Origin: Tautonia rosea
GTDB taxonomy: Bacteria; Planctomycetota; Planctomycetia; Isosphaerales; Isosphaeraceae
Direction: 5' to 3'
Assembly (NCBI RefSeq): GCF_012958305.1
Contig: NZ_JABBYO010000006.1
Coordinates: forward strand, 248,001 to 312,000
Length of the DNA: 64,000 bases
Shown piece after piece: positions 19,711 to 29,103 of the stretch (positions are counted from its first letter, which is position 1; each line of letters opens with the position of its first letter). The notes under the pieces are model-generated. The model made no database searches. It saw only the letters and a list, made by a program, of their open reading frames with translations, and was not told the origin of the DNA. The translations under genes were made by a program, and so were the position numbers.

Positions 19711-21284
19711 CCACCAACACCGAACTGACCTGGATCAAGGTCGATCCCGATGAGGTTCCCCCCCGCCTCGTCATGGAAGGAATCACCAAACGATTCGGTG
19801 GTGTTCACGCGCTCGAATCGGTGAACTTGAACGCCAGAGCGGGGGAGGTTCACGCCCTTTGCGGAGAGAACGGCGCGGGCAAGAGCACCCTGATGAAGAT
19901 CCTCGCCGGGGCGATTCCCGAGTACGAGGGCCGCATCATCCTTGACGGTCGCGATCGCCGTTTTCAGGGGCCGAAAGATGCCGAGGACGCCGGCATCCGC
20001 ATCATTCACCAGGAGCTCAACCTCGTTCCCGACCTGAGCGTCGCGGCCAACATCTTCCTTGGGAGAGAACGTCGTTCGCGGCTCGGACTGATCGACGACT
20101 GGGCGATGGAGCGGGCCGCCTCGGCGTTGTTTGATCGGCTCGGCACTCCCATCTCGGTCCGGGCGAGGGTCGGCGACCTTCGGATCGGTGATCAGCAGAT
20201 GGTCGAGATCGCCAAGGCCCTGGCCTTCGATGCCCTCGTCCTCATCATGGACGAGCCGACCTCGGCCCTCTCCGATGCCGAGGTCTCGCGGCTGTATCGC
20301 GTGATCGGCGACCTGAGGCAATCGGGAACGACGGTTCTTTATATTTCGCACAAGATGAATGAGGTCTTCACTCTTGCCGACTGGGTGACCGTGCTTCGCG
20401 ATGGATCGTTTGTGGCCTCAGCCCCTCGCAAGGAAATCCAGCCTGCCCAGGTCGTGCGCTGGATGGTCGGCCGAGAGATCGCCGACTTCGAGTTCGAGGC
20501 GAACGTCCCCCAGGGAACACCCGTGCTTCAGGTTGAAGGGCTCTCGCTGCCCAGCCCTGCCGGCAGCGGTCGACCGACGCTCCGCGACCTGAATTTGACC
20601 GTTCGACCAGGAGAAGTCGTCGGCATTGCCGGGTTGCTTGGGGCAGGGCGAACCGAGCTCCTGGAGTCGCTGTTCGGGGCCTCGGCCGATCGTCCCAGCG
20701 GAACCATCCGACTCGACGGCCAGGAAGTTCATTTCCAAGAACCGGCCGACGCCATCGCGGCCGGGGTCGCGCTTGTCACCGAGGACCGCAAGACCCTCGG
20801 TCTCTTCGACCAGATGACCGTGGCCGAGAACATCACGCTCGCCCAGCTTCAGGCCCTGGCCACCCTGGGCGTTGTTTCGTCGGCCGCCGAGCGCGAGGCG
20901 GTAGCACGCTCCATTGATCGGCTCCGGATCAAGACCCCGTCCGGTGAGGTGCCGGTCCTGAGTCTCTCGGGAGGCAACCAGCAGAAGTGCATTCTCGCCC
21001 GATGGCTCCTGACCGAGCCGAAGCTCCTGCTGCTGGATGAGCCGACACGCGGGATCGACGTCGGGGCGAAGGCCGAGATCTATGCCCTCATTCACCGCCT
21101 CGCCGAGCGCGGCATGGCCATCGTGATGACCAGTAGCGAGCTTCCCGAATTGCTCGCCGTCAGTAGCCGAATTCTCGTGCTTTGCGAGGGGAGGCTCACG
21201 GCCGAACTTTCCCGATCGGAGGCGACCGAGGAAGCCATCATGGACGCCGCGACCCGATTCCTTGACCGGGTGGCGGCATCCTGA
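19707..21284 (+). CDS. Sugar ABC transporter ATP-binding protein (RbsA/MglA type)
   Basis: Energises uptake of a monosaccharide through a membrane permease. The 525-residue protein has two fused ABC domains. The first has Walker A GENGAGKST (about 53-61), signature-like RIGDQQMVEIAKAL and Walker B LIMDEPTSALSD. The second has the degenerate Walker A GAGRTELLE (about 311), the signature LSGGNQQK (about 419) and Walker B LLLDEPTRGIDVGAK. This asymmetry is normal for the RbsA class. No permease or binding-protein gene lies next to it: the upstream gene is a GNAT and the downstream gene is on the other strand. Confidence 0.93.
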   Translation: MTTNTELTWIKVDPDEVPPRLVMEGITKRFGGVHALESVNLNARAGEVHALCGENGAGKSTLMKILAGAIPEYEGRIILDGRDRRFQGPKDAEDAGIRIIHQELNLVPDLSVAANIFLGRERRSRLGLIDDWAMERAASALFDRLGTPISVRARVGDLRIGDQQMVEIAKALAFDALVLIMDEPTSALSDAEVSRLYRVIGDLRQSGTTVLYISHKMNEVFTLADWVTVLRDGSFVASAPRKEIQPAQVVRWMVGREIADFEFEANVPQGTPVLQVEGLSLPSPAGSGRPTLRDLNLTVRPGEVVGIAGLLGAGRTELLESLFGASADRPSGTIRLDGQEVHFQEPADAIAAGVALVTEDRKTLGLFDQMTVAENITLAQLQALATLGVVSSAAEREAVARSIDRLRIKTPSGEVPVLSLSGGNQQKCILARWLLTEPKLLLLDEPTRGIDVGAKAEIYALIHRLAERGMAIVMTSSELPELLAVSSRILVLCEGRLTAELSRSEATEEAIMDAATRFLDRVAAS

Positions 21285-21332
21285 GTGTTCGATTCGGCAC
21301 CGGACCGGGTCGTGAGTCCCCTCCGCGACCGA

Positions 21333-22157
21333 TCAGGGGGTCTCGGCGGTCGGCTCGTTCGCGTCGGCCGGGGCTTCGTCCGCTGCAGGAGCCTCGGCCG
21401 GTTCGGGGGGGGCGGAGGCGGGAGGAGGATCGGCCAGGTCGATGAGCGTGGCATCAAGGCGGCCGAAGAAGTCGAGCGTCGTCTGCGAGGCCAGCGGGTC
21501 GTCGATCGCGGCCAGTTGCGCGAAGATCGGCCTGGCGAAGCTGGCGAGTTGATCACGGGCGAAGGCGACATCGGTGACATTGGCCCTGCCTTGAAGCCGG
21601 TACTGCTCCAGGGCAATCAGGGCGGCCTGCTCCACGGCGCGACGGGTCGCGGCGGGGGTGGAAAGGAGCCCGGCGGGCCACTGGATCGCCCCCTCGGAGT
21701 CGAACAGCATCTCAATCCGACGTTCAAGGGGCAGGGCAGGGGCGACTCGGGTCGGAACCGTCCGTGGCAATCCGGTTTCGACATCGAGCTTCGTTTGCAT
21801 CCGCAAGGCTTCGCGGCGCTGGTCGCGCCAGGCGGCCGCGGCGGCCTGCTGCTTCAGGGCGTCGGCTGCGGTGGTGGGGCGGGCCGTCTGAAGGGCCTGG
21901 GCGTTCGGCTGGATTGCGGGAGGCATGTAGATCGGCGGCACGGGTGGCCTGTAGCCGGTCGCCGAGAGTCCGCTCCAGCCGAAGGCATAAGGCCCCCAAC
22001 CGTAGGGGCCGGACCCACCAATGTAGACGTAATTCTGAAACGGGCCGTATGGCCCTGATTGCGGCTGGGCCGAGGCCGAGGTGGGCCAGCTCAGGCCCAC
22101 GAGGACCGCGGTCAGCAGCGCCACCGACGCCGATCGGGGCAAAGAATCGGTCTTCAT
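21333..22157 (-). CDS. Exported protein with Gly/Tyr/Pro-rich head, function unknown
   Basis: The 274-residue protein has a signal peptide (MKTDSLPRSASVALLTAVLV, then SASAQ) and a Gly/Tyr/Pro-rich segment (GPYGPFQNYVYIGGSGPYGW). A helical body with Ala/Gln-rich coil (about 90-130) follows, then an acidic Pro/Ala/Glu tail from about 240. No named domain is recognised. ATG 22157 is chosen because it begins the signal peptide; an in-frame ATG lies 39 bp upstream. The layout resembles the product of 11797-12921. Confidence 0.78.
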   Translation of the reverse strand: MKTDSLPRSASVALLTAVLVGLSWPTSASAQPQSGPYGPFQNYVYIGGSGPYGWGPYAFGWSGLSATGYRPPVPPIYMPPAIQPNAQALQTARPTTAADALKQQAAAAAWRDQRREALRMQTKLDVETGLPRTVPTRVAPALPLERRIEMLFDSEGAIQWPAGLLSTPAATRRAVEQAALIALEQYRLQGRANVTDVAFARDQLASFARPIFAQLAAIDDPLASQTTLDFFGRLDATLIDLADPPPASAPPEPAEAPAADEAPADANEPTAETP

Positions 22158-22570
22158 GATCGCAGTCCCCAGAGGTGCGGATTGGTTTCCGATCACACAT
22201 TCGAGTTTAAGTCGTTCGGTGATCGATGACTACGAACATCGCAGGAAAAGCTCCAGGGAAGTCAAGCAACGGGCATTCCCGGTCGATACAAACATCATAG
22301 GGAGTTTTGCCGAGGTCGGCGTGCCGAACCGCGGACGATCCGAGCAGCCGGTCGAAACCTCCCGGTCTCTTTTCGTTGCGGATCTGATGCCCGAATGGCC
22401 GATCACCTTATCGTGATTGATCCCAAACGCCAGGCCGAGTCGGTTTGCTCGGTCCAGGGTGTGGATCGGTCCCCCGTTTCCAGAGGGCCGGCTTGGGATC
22501 AGGGAAGCAGAATGAACGCCTCGCAGGTGGTCCGGAGTTGACCGCCACAAGACCAAGGAGGGTCGAACCG
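22158..22570. other. 413-bp divergent intergenic region
   Basis: Lies between two divergent genes for exported proteins and presumably holds both promoters. No clear promoter, operator or repeat could be read. Confidence 0.4.
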
Positions 22571-23005
22571 ATGTCGACGTCCCGCATGGGAGGCCCCATC
22601 CACGCCGGTCGGCGAGCGATCTGGGCCGGGATCGCCGCCTTCGGCCTGTTCGGGGCCGTCGGCTGCCAGGTCGAGTATGCCGGCATGACCTTGCCGACGG
22701 GCAAGTATCTTTTCGACGACGTCCAGTACTTCGCCAAGGGACCTGACTTCCCGCTGGCGAATACGCAGGCCGCCACGCAGCGGGCTCAGATGCAGGCTCA
22801 GGGTATCGAGCCTTATGGCGCTCCGCCGGCTGCCGGCATGGTCGCACCGGGCGGTGTCCTGTCCGCTCCGGGTGGAGCGAGCATGATCCGATCCATCCCT
22901 GGCGGCGGTTCTGACATGGAAATCGAACAGGCTCGCCCGCCGATCCAGGCTCCTCCTCCGGGCGAACAGCTTCCGGGCATGGTTCCCCCTCCCGGCAACT
23001 TCTAA
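22571..23005 (+). CDS. Putative lipoprotein, planctomycete conserved type
   Basis: The 144-residue protein has an N-terminal hydrophobic stretch ending FGAVGCQVEYAG, where Cys (about residue 32) could be lipidated. The segment MTLPTGKYLFDDVQYFAKGP follows, then a Pro/Gly-rich tail. I recall similar short proteins in other planctomycete genomes but cannot name a function. A clear AAGGAGG precedes ATG 22571. Confidence 0.75.
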   Translation: MSTSRMGGPIHAGRRAIWAGIAAFGLFGAVGCQVEYAGMTLPTGKYLFDDVQYFAKGPDFPLANTQAATQRAQMQAQGIEPYGAPPAAGMVAPGGVLSAPGGASMIRSIPGGGSDMEIEQARPPIQAPPPGEQLPGMVPPPGNF

Positions 23006-23057
23006 TTCTTCGTGACGCCGACCCCTCTGGCTCAAGAGTCCGGAGAATGTGACTCTT

Positions 23058-23110
23058 AACCCTCTCCCCTCCGTCGGGGGAGAGGGTGGCTGCAAGGCCG
23101 GGTGAGGGGA
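23058..23110 (+). repeat. Dispersed hairpin repeat, copy 1
   Basis: The stem CCCTCTCCCC (23060-23069) and GGGGAGAGGG (23077-23086) is followed by a TGGC..AAGGCCG.GTGAGGGGA tail. A second copy in the same orientation lies at 25996-26047. Such GGGGAGAGGG/GTGAGGGG repeats are scattered intergenically in many high-GC genomes (from memory). This one could also end transcription of the upstream lipoprotein gene. Confidence 0.75.
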
Positions 23111-23322
23111 CTGGTGAGATCGTATCGTTTCGTTCCGCACGAAACGGAACCGCTCCCCTCCCGGGTGCGATCCATCAAGACGATCGAACGGCCCGGATGG
23201 CTTCGGCGATCCGGGCCGTTTCGTCGTGCGCGGCGGGTGCTCGCTTGACCCGCCCGATCGGCCTCATGAGAATGCGTCCTTTTCCCCCAGGGAGATGCCC
23301 GAGCCAACCCGAGGGCCTGCGC

Positions 23323-25167
23323 GTGCTGCTTCGAACGATCGACTGGGCCATTATCGGCACCTTCTTCGCCTTCACCTTGATTGTCGGGCTCGTCGTCTCC
23401 CGAAGGGCAGGGCGGACGCAGTCCGATTTCTTCCTCTCCGGGCGGGGCATGCCCTGGTGGCTGCTTGGCACCTCGATGGTTGCCACCACCTTCGCGGCCG
23501 ATACCCCGTTGCTGGTCACGAGCATCGTCCGAGAACAAGGCGTGGCCGGTAACTGGGTCTGGTGGGCCTTCCTGCTCACCGGCATGCTCACGGTCGCCGT
23601 CTTCGCCAAGCTCTGGCGGCGATCAGGCATCCTGACCGACGTTGAATTTTATGAACGTCGCTACGGCGGGGCTCCCGCGGCGTTCCTTCGAGGCTTCCGC
23701 GCCCTCTACCTTGGCCTGATCTTCAACGTCCTGGTCATGGCCAACGTCACCCTGGCCGCGGTCAAAATCGCCCAGGTCATGTTCGATTTCAGCCCGGTTC
23801 AGGCAATCCTGGTCGCGGCCACCGTCACCGTGATCTTCAGCGCCGCCGGAGGCTTGCGGAGCGTCTTGCTCACCGACTTCGTCCTGTTCCTGATCGCCAT
23901 GACCGGTTCGATCGGCGCGGCGGTCGTGGCCCTTCGACAACCGGAGGTCGGCGGCCTGACCGGCCTGTTCGCCAATGAGCAGGTTCAATCGCGTCTGGCC
24001 CTCTGGCCGAGCCTCGATTTCAGCTCGACCGCCTCGCTGAACGCGGCGATGACCATCTTGATCATTCCCCTGGCTGTGCAGTGGTGGGCCGCCTGGTATC
24101 CCGGAGCTGAGCCCGGCGGAGGCGGATACGTCGCCCAGCGGATGCTCGCCGCTCGGAGTGAGTCGCACGCGACCGGCGCGACCTTGCTCTTCAACTTCGC
24201 TCACTACGCGCTGCGTCCCTGGCCCTGGATCCTCGTCGCCCTGGCGTCTCTGACGATCTACCCCGACCTCGACTCGCTTCGCGCCGCCTTCCCGAAGGTC
24301 GGCGACACGATGGTCCGTGACGACCTGGCCTATCCGGCCATGATGAACCGGATGCCCCCCGGCCTGCTCGGCCTGATCGCCACGTCGTTGATCGCCTCGT
24401 ACATGTCCACCATCTCAACGATGCTCAACTGGGGATCGTCCTACCTCGTTCACGACTTCTGGCTCCGGTTCGTTCGGCCGAAGGCGTCGGAACGCGAGCT
24501 GGTCCGGCTCGGCCGATTCCTGACCGTGGCCCTGATGGTCCTGGCCTGCGTGATCGCCTTGCAGCTTCAGAGCGTTTACGAAGGGTTCCAGATCTTGCTG
24601 AAGGTCGGGGCAGGGACGGGCCTGATCTACATCCTCCGCTGGTTCTGGTGGCGGCTGAACGCCCTGGCCGAGATCGTGGCGATGGCCGTCTCGTTCCTGA
24701 TGGCCGCCGGCTTCGTGGTCCTGAGCCGGATTGCCCCCGAGCAAACCCCAGCCGACTGGCTCCAGTTCCTCATCATCGTCGGCGGCACCACGGCGTGCTG
24801 GATTGTCGTTTCACTCGTCACGCCTCCGGAGCGAGAGGAAACCCTTCGAAACTTCTACGACCACATTCGCCCGGGAGGGCCAGGCTGGAAGGCGGTCATC
24901 CGCCGCGCCCATGCCGAGGGGGCGCTGCTCGACTGCGACGGTTCGTGGAACATGCGGAGCGAACTGGTCTTCCTGATCGGCGGCTGTGCCTCGATCTACG
25001 GCGCACTGTTCGCCACCGGCCTGATCCTCTACGGCCGCGCGATCCCCGCGATGCTTGCGGTGCTGGTCGCGCTCGCCGGAGGGGCCGCAATGGCCGTCAC
25101 CTGGCGAAGGGTTGCTTCAGGAACGGCCGAACCTGCCACGCCGGGTCCGATCGGGGAGGATCACTAA
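23323..25167 (+). CDS. Sodium:solute symporter family transporter
   Basis: A multi-pass inner membrane transporter of the SSS family, likely coupling sodium to uptake of an unknown solute. The 614-residue protein has about 13 hydrophobic segments. It begins with TIDWAIIGTFFAFTLIVGLVVSRRAGR, then SDFFLSGRGMPWWLLGTSMVATTFAADTP, the classic SSS TM2 region. GTG 23323 is chosen because GAGGG lies eight bases upstream; in-frame ATGs about 50-60 bp earlier are possible but lack a ribosome site. The stop is four bases before the GATase-like gene, so they form an operon. Confidence 0.88.
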   Translation: MLLRTIDWAIIGTFFAFTLIVGLVVSRRAGRTQSDFFLSGRGMPWWLLGTSMVATTFAADTPLLVTSIVREQGVAGNWVWWAFLLTGMLTVAVFAKLWRRSGILTDVEFYERRYGGAPAAFLRGFRALYLGLIFNVLVMANVTLAAVKIAQVMFDFSPVQAILVAATVTVIFSAAGGLRSVLLTDFVLFLIAMTGSIGAAVVALRQPEVGGLTGLFANEQVQSRLALWPSLDFSSTASLNAAMTILIIPLAVQWWAAWYPGAEPGGGGYVAQRMLAARSESHATGATLLFNFAHYALRPWPWILVALASLTIYPDLDSLRAAFPKVGDTMVRDDLAYPAMMNRMPPGLLGLIATSLIASYMSTISTMLNWGSSYLVHDFWLRFVRPKASERELVRLGRFLTVALMVLACVIALQLQSVYEGFQILLKVGAGTGLIYILRWFWWRLNALAEIVAMAVSFLMAAGFVVLSRIAPEQTPADWLQFLIIVGGTTACWIVVSLVTPPEREETLRNFYDHIRPGGPGWKAVIRRAHAEGALLDCDGSWNMRSELVFLIGGCASIYGALFATGLILYGRAIPAMLAVLVALAGGAAMAVTWRRVASGTAEPATPGPIGEDH

Positions 25168-25171
25168 TCGC

Positions 25172-25957
25172 ATGGCGAACATTTATTATGTGGGCGACTG
25201 GGCCATCATGATGGGCCCGATCTTCGCCGAGAGTCCCTTCAACTACGAATACAAAGGGACCGAGATTTTCAACTACGGGACATGGCTCGTCGAGGCGCTT
25301 GAGTCCTCCGGCGAGCACACCGTTACCAGTGTCCCCGCCTGGGATTTCTACCGCCTCGCTCCAGGAGAATTCGACCGGATTCTCGATGAGTACGACCTCT
25401 TGATCTTCTCCGATGTCGAGGCCCGAAACTTCCAGCTCCACCCGTCGTTCTTCGACCGCTCGAAGTTCGGCACCGAGCCGCTCACCTTTCCCGACCGCGT
25501 TCGCCTGACCGTCGAGGCGATTCACCGCGGCACGCACGCCCTGTTCCTCGGCGGCTGGCTCAGCTTCAACGGCGAGTGCGGCAAAGGAGGCTGGGGTCGC
25601 ACCCGCTTGGCCGAAGTCCTCCCCGTCACCTGTCTCGATTACGAAGATCTGCGCGAGAGCACCGAGGGCTACCGGATGGTCCCCACCGCCGGTGATCATC
25701 CCGCACTGCGCGGGATTGACCTGCACGCCTCTCCGCCGATCCTCGGCTACAACATCACCCGACCCCGACCCGGCTGCGAGGTCCTGGCCACTTGGGGAGA
25801 CTCCCCCGATCCTGCGCTTGCTATCGGCCAGTTCGGCTCCGGCCGGGTCGCGGCCTACACCTCCGACCCCGCGCCTCACTGGGGATGTAACCTCGTGTAC
25901 TGGAGCCAGTACCAAACGCTCTGGCTCAACCTTGTCCGGTGGCTTCTAACTTCATGA
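25172..25957 (+). CDS. GATase1-like protein (former DUF1355)
   Basis: The 261-residue protein matches the glutamine-amidotransferase-like family once called DUF1355: IFSDVEARNF near 85, ALFLGGWLSFNGECGKGGWGRTRLAEVLPV (about 124-153), GYNITRPRPGCEVLATW, and a closing FGSGRVAAYTSDPAPHWGCN. The canonical class I GATase Cys-His-Glu triad is not evident, as in the family generally. The gene is four bases downstream of the symporter, so it probably acts on or senses the transported solute. Confidence 0.85.
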   Translation: MANIYYVGDWAIMMGPIFAESPFNYEYKGTEIFNYGTWLVEALESSGEHTVTSVPAWDFYRLAPGEFDRILDEYDLLIFSDVEARNFQLHPSFFDRSKFGTEPLTFPDRVRLTVEAIHRGTHALFLGGWLSFNGECGKGGWGRTRLAEVLPVTCLDYEDLRESTEGYRMVPTAGDHPALRGIDLHASPPILGYNITRPRPGCEVLATWGDSPDPALAIGQFGSGRVAAYTSDPAPHWGCNLVYWSQYQTLWLNLVRWLLTS

Positions 25958-25995
25958 GCACCCAGCCCCGAGCGTGAGTCGTGTCTGTCTCGTTC

Positions 25996-26047
25996 ACCCT
26001 CGTCCCCGATCGTGGGGGAGAGGGTGGCGGAAGGCCGCGTGAGGGGA
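25996..26047 (+). repeat. Dispersed hairpin repeat, copy 2
   Basis: Same orientation and order as copy 1: a CCCTCGTCCCC arm, GGGGGAGAGGG at 26014-26024, then TGGC..AAGGCCG.GTGAGGGGA. A degenerate inverted partner with CCCCTCAC (26083-26090) and CTCTCCC follows, so this copy may fold as a larger paired structure. The two copies bracket the symporter-GATase operon. Confidence 0.7.
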
Positions 26048-26385
26048 TCGATGCGAAGAACGTTTCGCGTTACGACCCCAACCCCCTCACGGAACTCAGA
26101 GCTCTCCCATCGGGAGGGAAGCAGTACGAACGCTACTATTCAGGATGCAACGGCCGGCATCCCCGCCTCGGTCGGGCATCCGACCGCTCCCTCCGGCTCC
26201 GAAGACACTCCCGTGCCCTCGCCGATCGGAGCAGACACGATCGCGGACATCGCCTGATCGTTGCGATTCCGGGGAAAATCTGCGGCTTCGGGATTCTTCG
26301 CGGCAAGGGGGCGACCGTCGGGAGTGATCGCCCCAGTTTCCACCAACGCTGCGTACATTAATCCGAGATGCATCACGTCTTTATC
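26048..26385. other. 338-bp gene-free interval after repeat copy 2
   Basis: Holds the inverted partial repeat at about 26083-26115 and otherwise nothing assignable. A 78-codon minus-strand frame at 26140-26376 has no ribosome site or family likeness. Confidence 0.45.
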
Positions 26386-27084
26386 TCAACGGGAGGGTTC
26401 GGGATTCTCGGGCGTCTCCGACGGCTTCTCGCCCGTTTCGGCATCGGCGTCAACCTCGAGAGCCTCACCGGCCGGCTTGACGGGAATCTGCACTTCCCAG
26501 AGTTGCCGGTTGGCCGGCGTCATCGGGCCGTGATAGCCGAGCCGTCGCGGAGGGCCGGCCTCGGTCCACTCCTTGCCGTGCTCGTCGATCCAGGATCGGA
26601 GCCGCTTGACACCGCTCGCCATCTCCTCGGGAGTCATGACCCCCTGGAAGCCCAGCGCCACCACGGTCATCGGCGCGAAGTCTTTCACTTCGACCGGGCC
26701 GACCCCCTTACCGGCTTCCCCCTGATCGGGCCGTTCGTAAAGGAATTCCATCGACAGGTCGCCGCGAAGCGACGGATCGACAGCGATCTCGGGGTCGAGG
26801 TAGGTGTTGATCACCGGCGCGGTCATCTCCACCTTGCTCTCGCTGATGTGCCGGAAGAGCCAGAAAAAGAGCATATCGCCGGAGCGCATGCTCATCGAGT
26901 CCCCCTTCGTCCAGGCGCTGCGGTACGCCGGATACTGCTTGATCTCGATTTCGCCCGGCACGGTCGGATCGGGGAATCCCTCGGGCAGCGGAGCATCCGG
27001 CGCGGGCAGGTCTCCCTGCTGTGCCAGGGCAGGGGAGGTCAACAGAAAGAAGGCCATCAGGCAAACGAAGGGGGCGGCGTTCAT
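26386..27084 (-). CDS. SOUL haem-binding family protein, exported
   Basis: SOUL/HBP proteins bind haem or tetrapyrroles. The 232-residue protein has a signal peptide (MNAAPFVCLMAFFLLTSPALAQ), the family block EIEIKQYPAYRSAWT near residue 45, a membrane-facing segment MLFFWLFRHI, KVEMTAPVINTYL (the family K..M T.PV signature) and a C-terminal YHGPMTPANRQLWEVQIPV strand. ATG 27084 is preferred over ATG 27093 because GAGG then has normal spacing. The tail is Glu/Pro-rich. Confidence 0.88.
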   Translation of the reverse strand: MNAAPFVCLMAFFLLTSPALAQQGDLPAPDAPLPEGFPDPTVPGEIEIKQYPAYRSAWTKGDSMSMRSGDMLFFWLFRHISESKVEMTAPVINTYLDPEIAVDPSLRGDLSMEFLYERPDQGEAGKGVGPVEVKDFAPMTVVALGFQGVMTPEEMASGVKRLRSWIDEHGKEWTEAGPPRRLGYHGPMTPANRQLWEVQIPVKPAGEALEVDADAETGEKPSETPENPEPSR

Positions 27085-27237
27085 ACGAGTCATCCTCGAA
27101 AGTCCTGGGTTGCGTCGCAATCGGGAGAAGAATGTCGAACTGACAGATTCCATCCCCCATTTGGGATACGCACCGCTCCCCCCCTCGTCAAGTTTGCCGA
27201 CCCCACAAGGCGATTCCCATCGCTCGCGGCCGCTTGA

Positions 27238-27657
27238 TCAATCGCTCTCCTTGTGCGATCGGCGCAACAACTCAACTTCCCGACGACGGCGGACGTCTCG
27301 CTTCGGCTGAGGATCCCAGTCCAGTTCCTCGGCCTCCAGCCACTGGGCGGCCTGGTTTCTCAGGTCGTCGGCCACGGGCACACCCCGCTCGGCATGAAGC
27401 ACCACCACCCCGCAAAAGGCCAGCCGAGCGAGGTCGTCCCAGGCGTCGCGGTCGGTGCCGAACTCCTCCTCGACCGCGTCGATCGCCGCGGCCAGGGTTT
27501 CGGGATTGGCAAGCTGCCGATGGACCTCCTCAACGGGCATTGGGTTGCGATCACTCATCAGGTCGTCGTAAGCCCCGCCGTGCACGCGATCCATCGCTGC
27601 GTCGATCGCGTCGTTGGCCTCGTCCACCTCGTAACTCCGCACGCCCCAGTGCCCCAT
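27238..27657 (-). CDS. DUF4259-like small protein
   Basis: The 139-residue acidic protein begins MGHWGVRSYEVDEANDAIDAAMD, resembling DUF4259 proteins, which start MGAWG..F.ND.A.DW. It ends in a basic KRDVRRRREVELLRR segment. No signal peptide is seen. Function unknown. It is 47 bp downstream of cobL on the same strand. The family assignment rests on the N-terminus alone. Confidence 0.72.
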   Translation of the reverse strand: MGHWGVRSYEVDEANDAIDAAMDRVHGGAYDDLMSDRNPMPVEEVHRQLANPETLAAAIDAVEEEFGTDRDAWDDLARLAFCGVVVLHAERGVPVADDLRNQAAQWLEAEELDWDPQPKRDVRRRREVELLRRSHKESD

Positions 27658-27704
27658 CAGAACCGCTCCTGCTTCAGAAACGCGCCTTGGTCTCGAGGTT
27701 CGAG

Positions 27705-28973
27705 TCAGTCTGCCGTCTTGCCCACAGCCAGCAGGTAGCTCGGGCTGTTCGAGTGAAACCGCAGGCGGTCAAGCTGCTCGACCCCTCGGGAGATGTGCAC
27801 GTCCCAGACCTGAACGTCCTTGGCCAGTTCCTTGAGCAGTCGGTGCGCTTCGACCAGCGCCTCGACCGATGCCACGTTGACCGCCATCCGTCCTCCGGGA
27901 CGCAACCGCTGAAAGGCCGCCCGCAACACCAAACCGACATGACGCCCCGTGCCGCCGATGAACACCGCGTCCGGGTCGGGCAGATCAGCCAGCGCATCGG
28001 GAGCCCGGCCCGCGATCGGTTTGACGTTCGACACGCCGAACTTCTCGGCGTTGACGGGTATCAAGGCCAGGTCGTCGGCCCTCGGCTCAATGGCGAAGAC
28101 CTCCCCCTCAGGGGCAAGCAAGGCTGCCTCAACCGCCACCGATCCCGTCCCCGCCCCCACGTCCCAGACCACCGAATCGGCCCGGATGTTCAACTGCGCG
28201 AGCGCGATCGACCGTACCTCTGCGGTCGTCACCAAGGAGCGCCGGGGAAGGTTCTGGAAGAAGACCTCGTCCGGGTTGCCAAACCGGAGCCGACCGGCCT
28301 GGTGATCGGCTCTGGCCGAGTGATCGACCGACCGCACCAAAATCAAGACGTGCAGCGGGTCGAATTCCATCTCCGCCAGCTCGCTCAGGCTCGCCTGCGT
28401 CACCCGCTCGTCGGGAGAGCCGAGGTGCTCGCAGACGAACGCCCGGTAGTCTTCGATCCCCCGATCGAGCATTGCCCGCGCCAGCTTCCAGGGTGGGCAG
28501 CGGTCGCTGGAGAACAAGCCCACCTTCTCGGCGTTTCGGATGCGCGACACGATCGCCTCGACCGGCCGAGAGCCGAGGTTCGCCAGATAGGCGTCGTCCC
28601 AGCTCTCCTTCACCCGGGCAAAGGCCAACTGCATGCTGCTGACGTGCGGAACGATCTCGAACCGCTCTTTCCCCAGCCGTTCGCACAGGTAGCGGGCGAT
28701 CCCGTAAAACAAGGGGTCGCCGGTGCTCACCAGCACGGGACGCTCGGCGTCCGAGGCCATCACCTGCCGGACCTGATCGACCGCCTCGACCATGTCGCTC
28801 GACAGGGGCACCTTCCGAACGCCGAGGTCCTCGACCGTCTTCAGCGCCGACGGCGACCCGAGGATCACATCCGCCCCGGCCAGGATCCCCCGGGCCGATT
28901 CGGTCAGGCCGGCCAGGCCGTCGTCTCCCACCCCCACGATCACGACCTTGTTCGTCGTCGTCGATTCGGCCAC
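27705..28973 (-). CDS. cobL: Precorrin-6Y C5,15-methyltransferase (decarboxylating), CbiE-CbiT fusion
   Basis: A cobalamin biosynthesis enzyme that methylates C5 and C15 of the corrin ring and decarboxylates the acetate side chain. The 422-residue protein has an N-terminal CbiE domain (VVIVGVGDDGLAGL at 10, STGDPLFYGIARYL near 85) and a C-terminal CbiT domain (SLVTTAEVRSIALAQL, then the SAM loop VWDVGAGTGSVAVEAALL). Length and order fit CobL. It starts with GTG at 28973, backed by AGGAGG ten bases upstream. No other cobalamin gene is adjacent. Confidence 0.93.
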   Translation of the reverse strand: MAESTTTNKVVIVGVGDDGLAGLTESARGILAGADVILGSPSALKTVEDLGVRKVPLSSDMVEAVDQVRQVMASDAERPVLVSTGDPLFYGIARYLCERLGKERFEIVPHVSSMQLAFARVKESWDDAYLANLGSRPVEAIVSRIRNAEKVGLFSSDRCPPWKLARAMLDRGIEDYRAFVCEHLGSPDERVTQASLSELAEMEFDPLHVLILVRSVDHSARADHQAGRLRFGNPDEVFFQNLPRRSLVTTAEVRSIALAQLNIRADSVVWDVGAGTGSVAVEAALLAPEGEVFAIEPRADDLALIPVNAEKFGVSNVKPIAGRAPDALADLPDPDAVFIGGTGRHVGLVLRAAFQRLRPGGRMAVNVASVEALVEAHRLLKELAKDVQVWDVHISRGVEQLDRLRFHSNSPSYLLAVGKTAD

Positions 28974-29103
28974 CGTGGTTGGCCCTCCTGCCGTGCCGCT
29001 GTTCGCTCGTCTTGGATTTCGACTCCGCCGGCGCGCGTCCGCCCGGATCGTCCCAGGATACCAGGGGCGCGGTTGGAATCGAAGTCACCCGAACCGGCTC
29101 GTG

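Noticed and set aside
26140-26376. A 78-codon minus-strand frame between the repeat and the SOUL gene
   Set aside because: No ribosome site, no recognisable family, and it sits in a repeat-bearing intergenic region.
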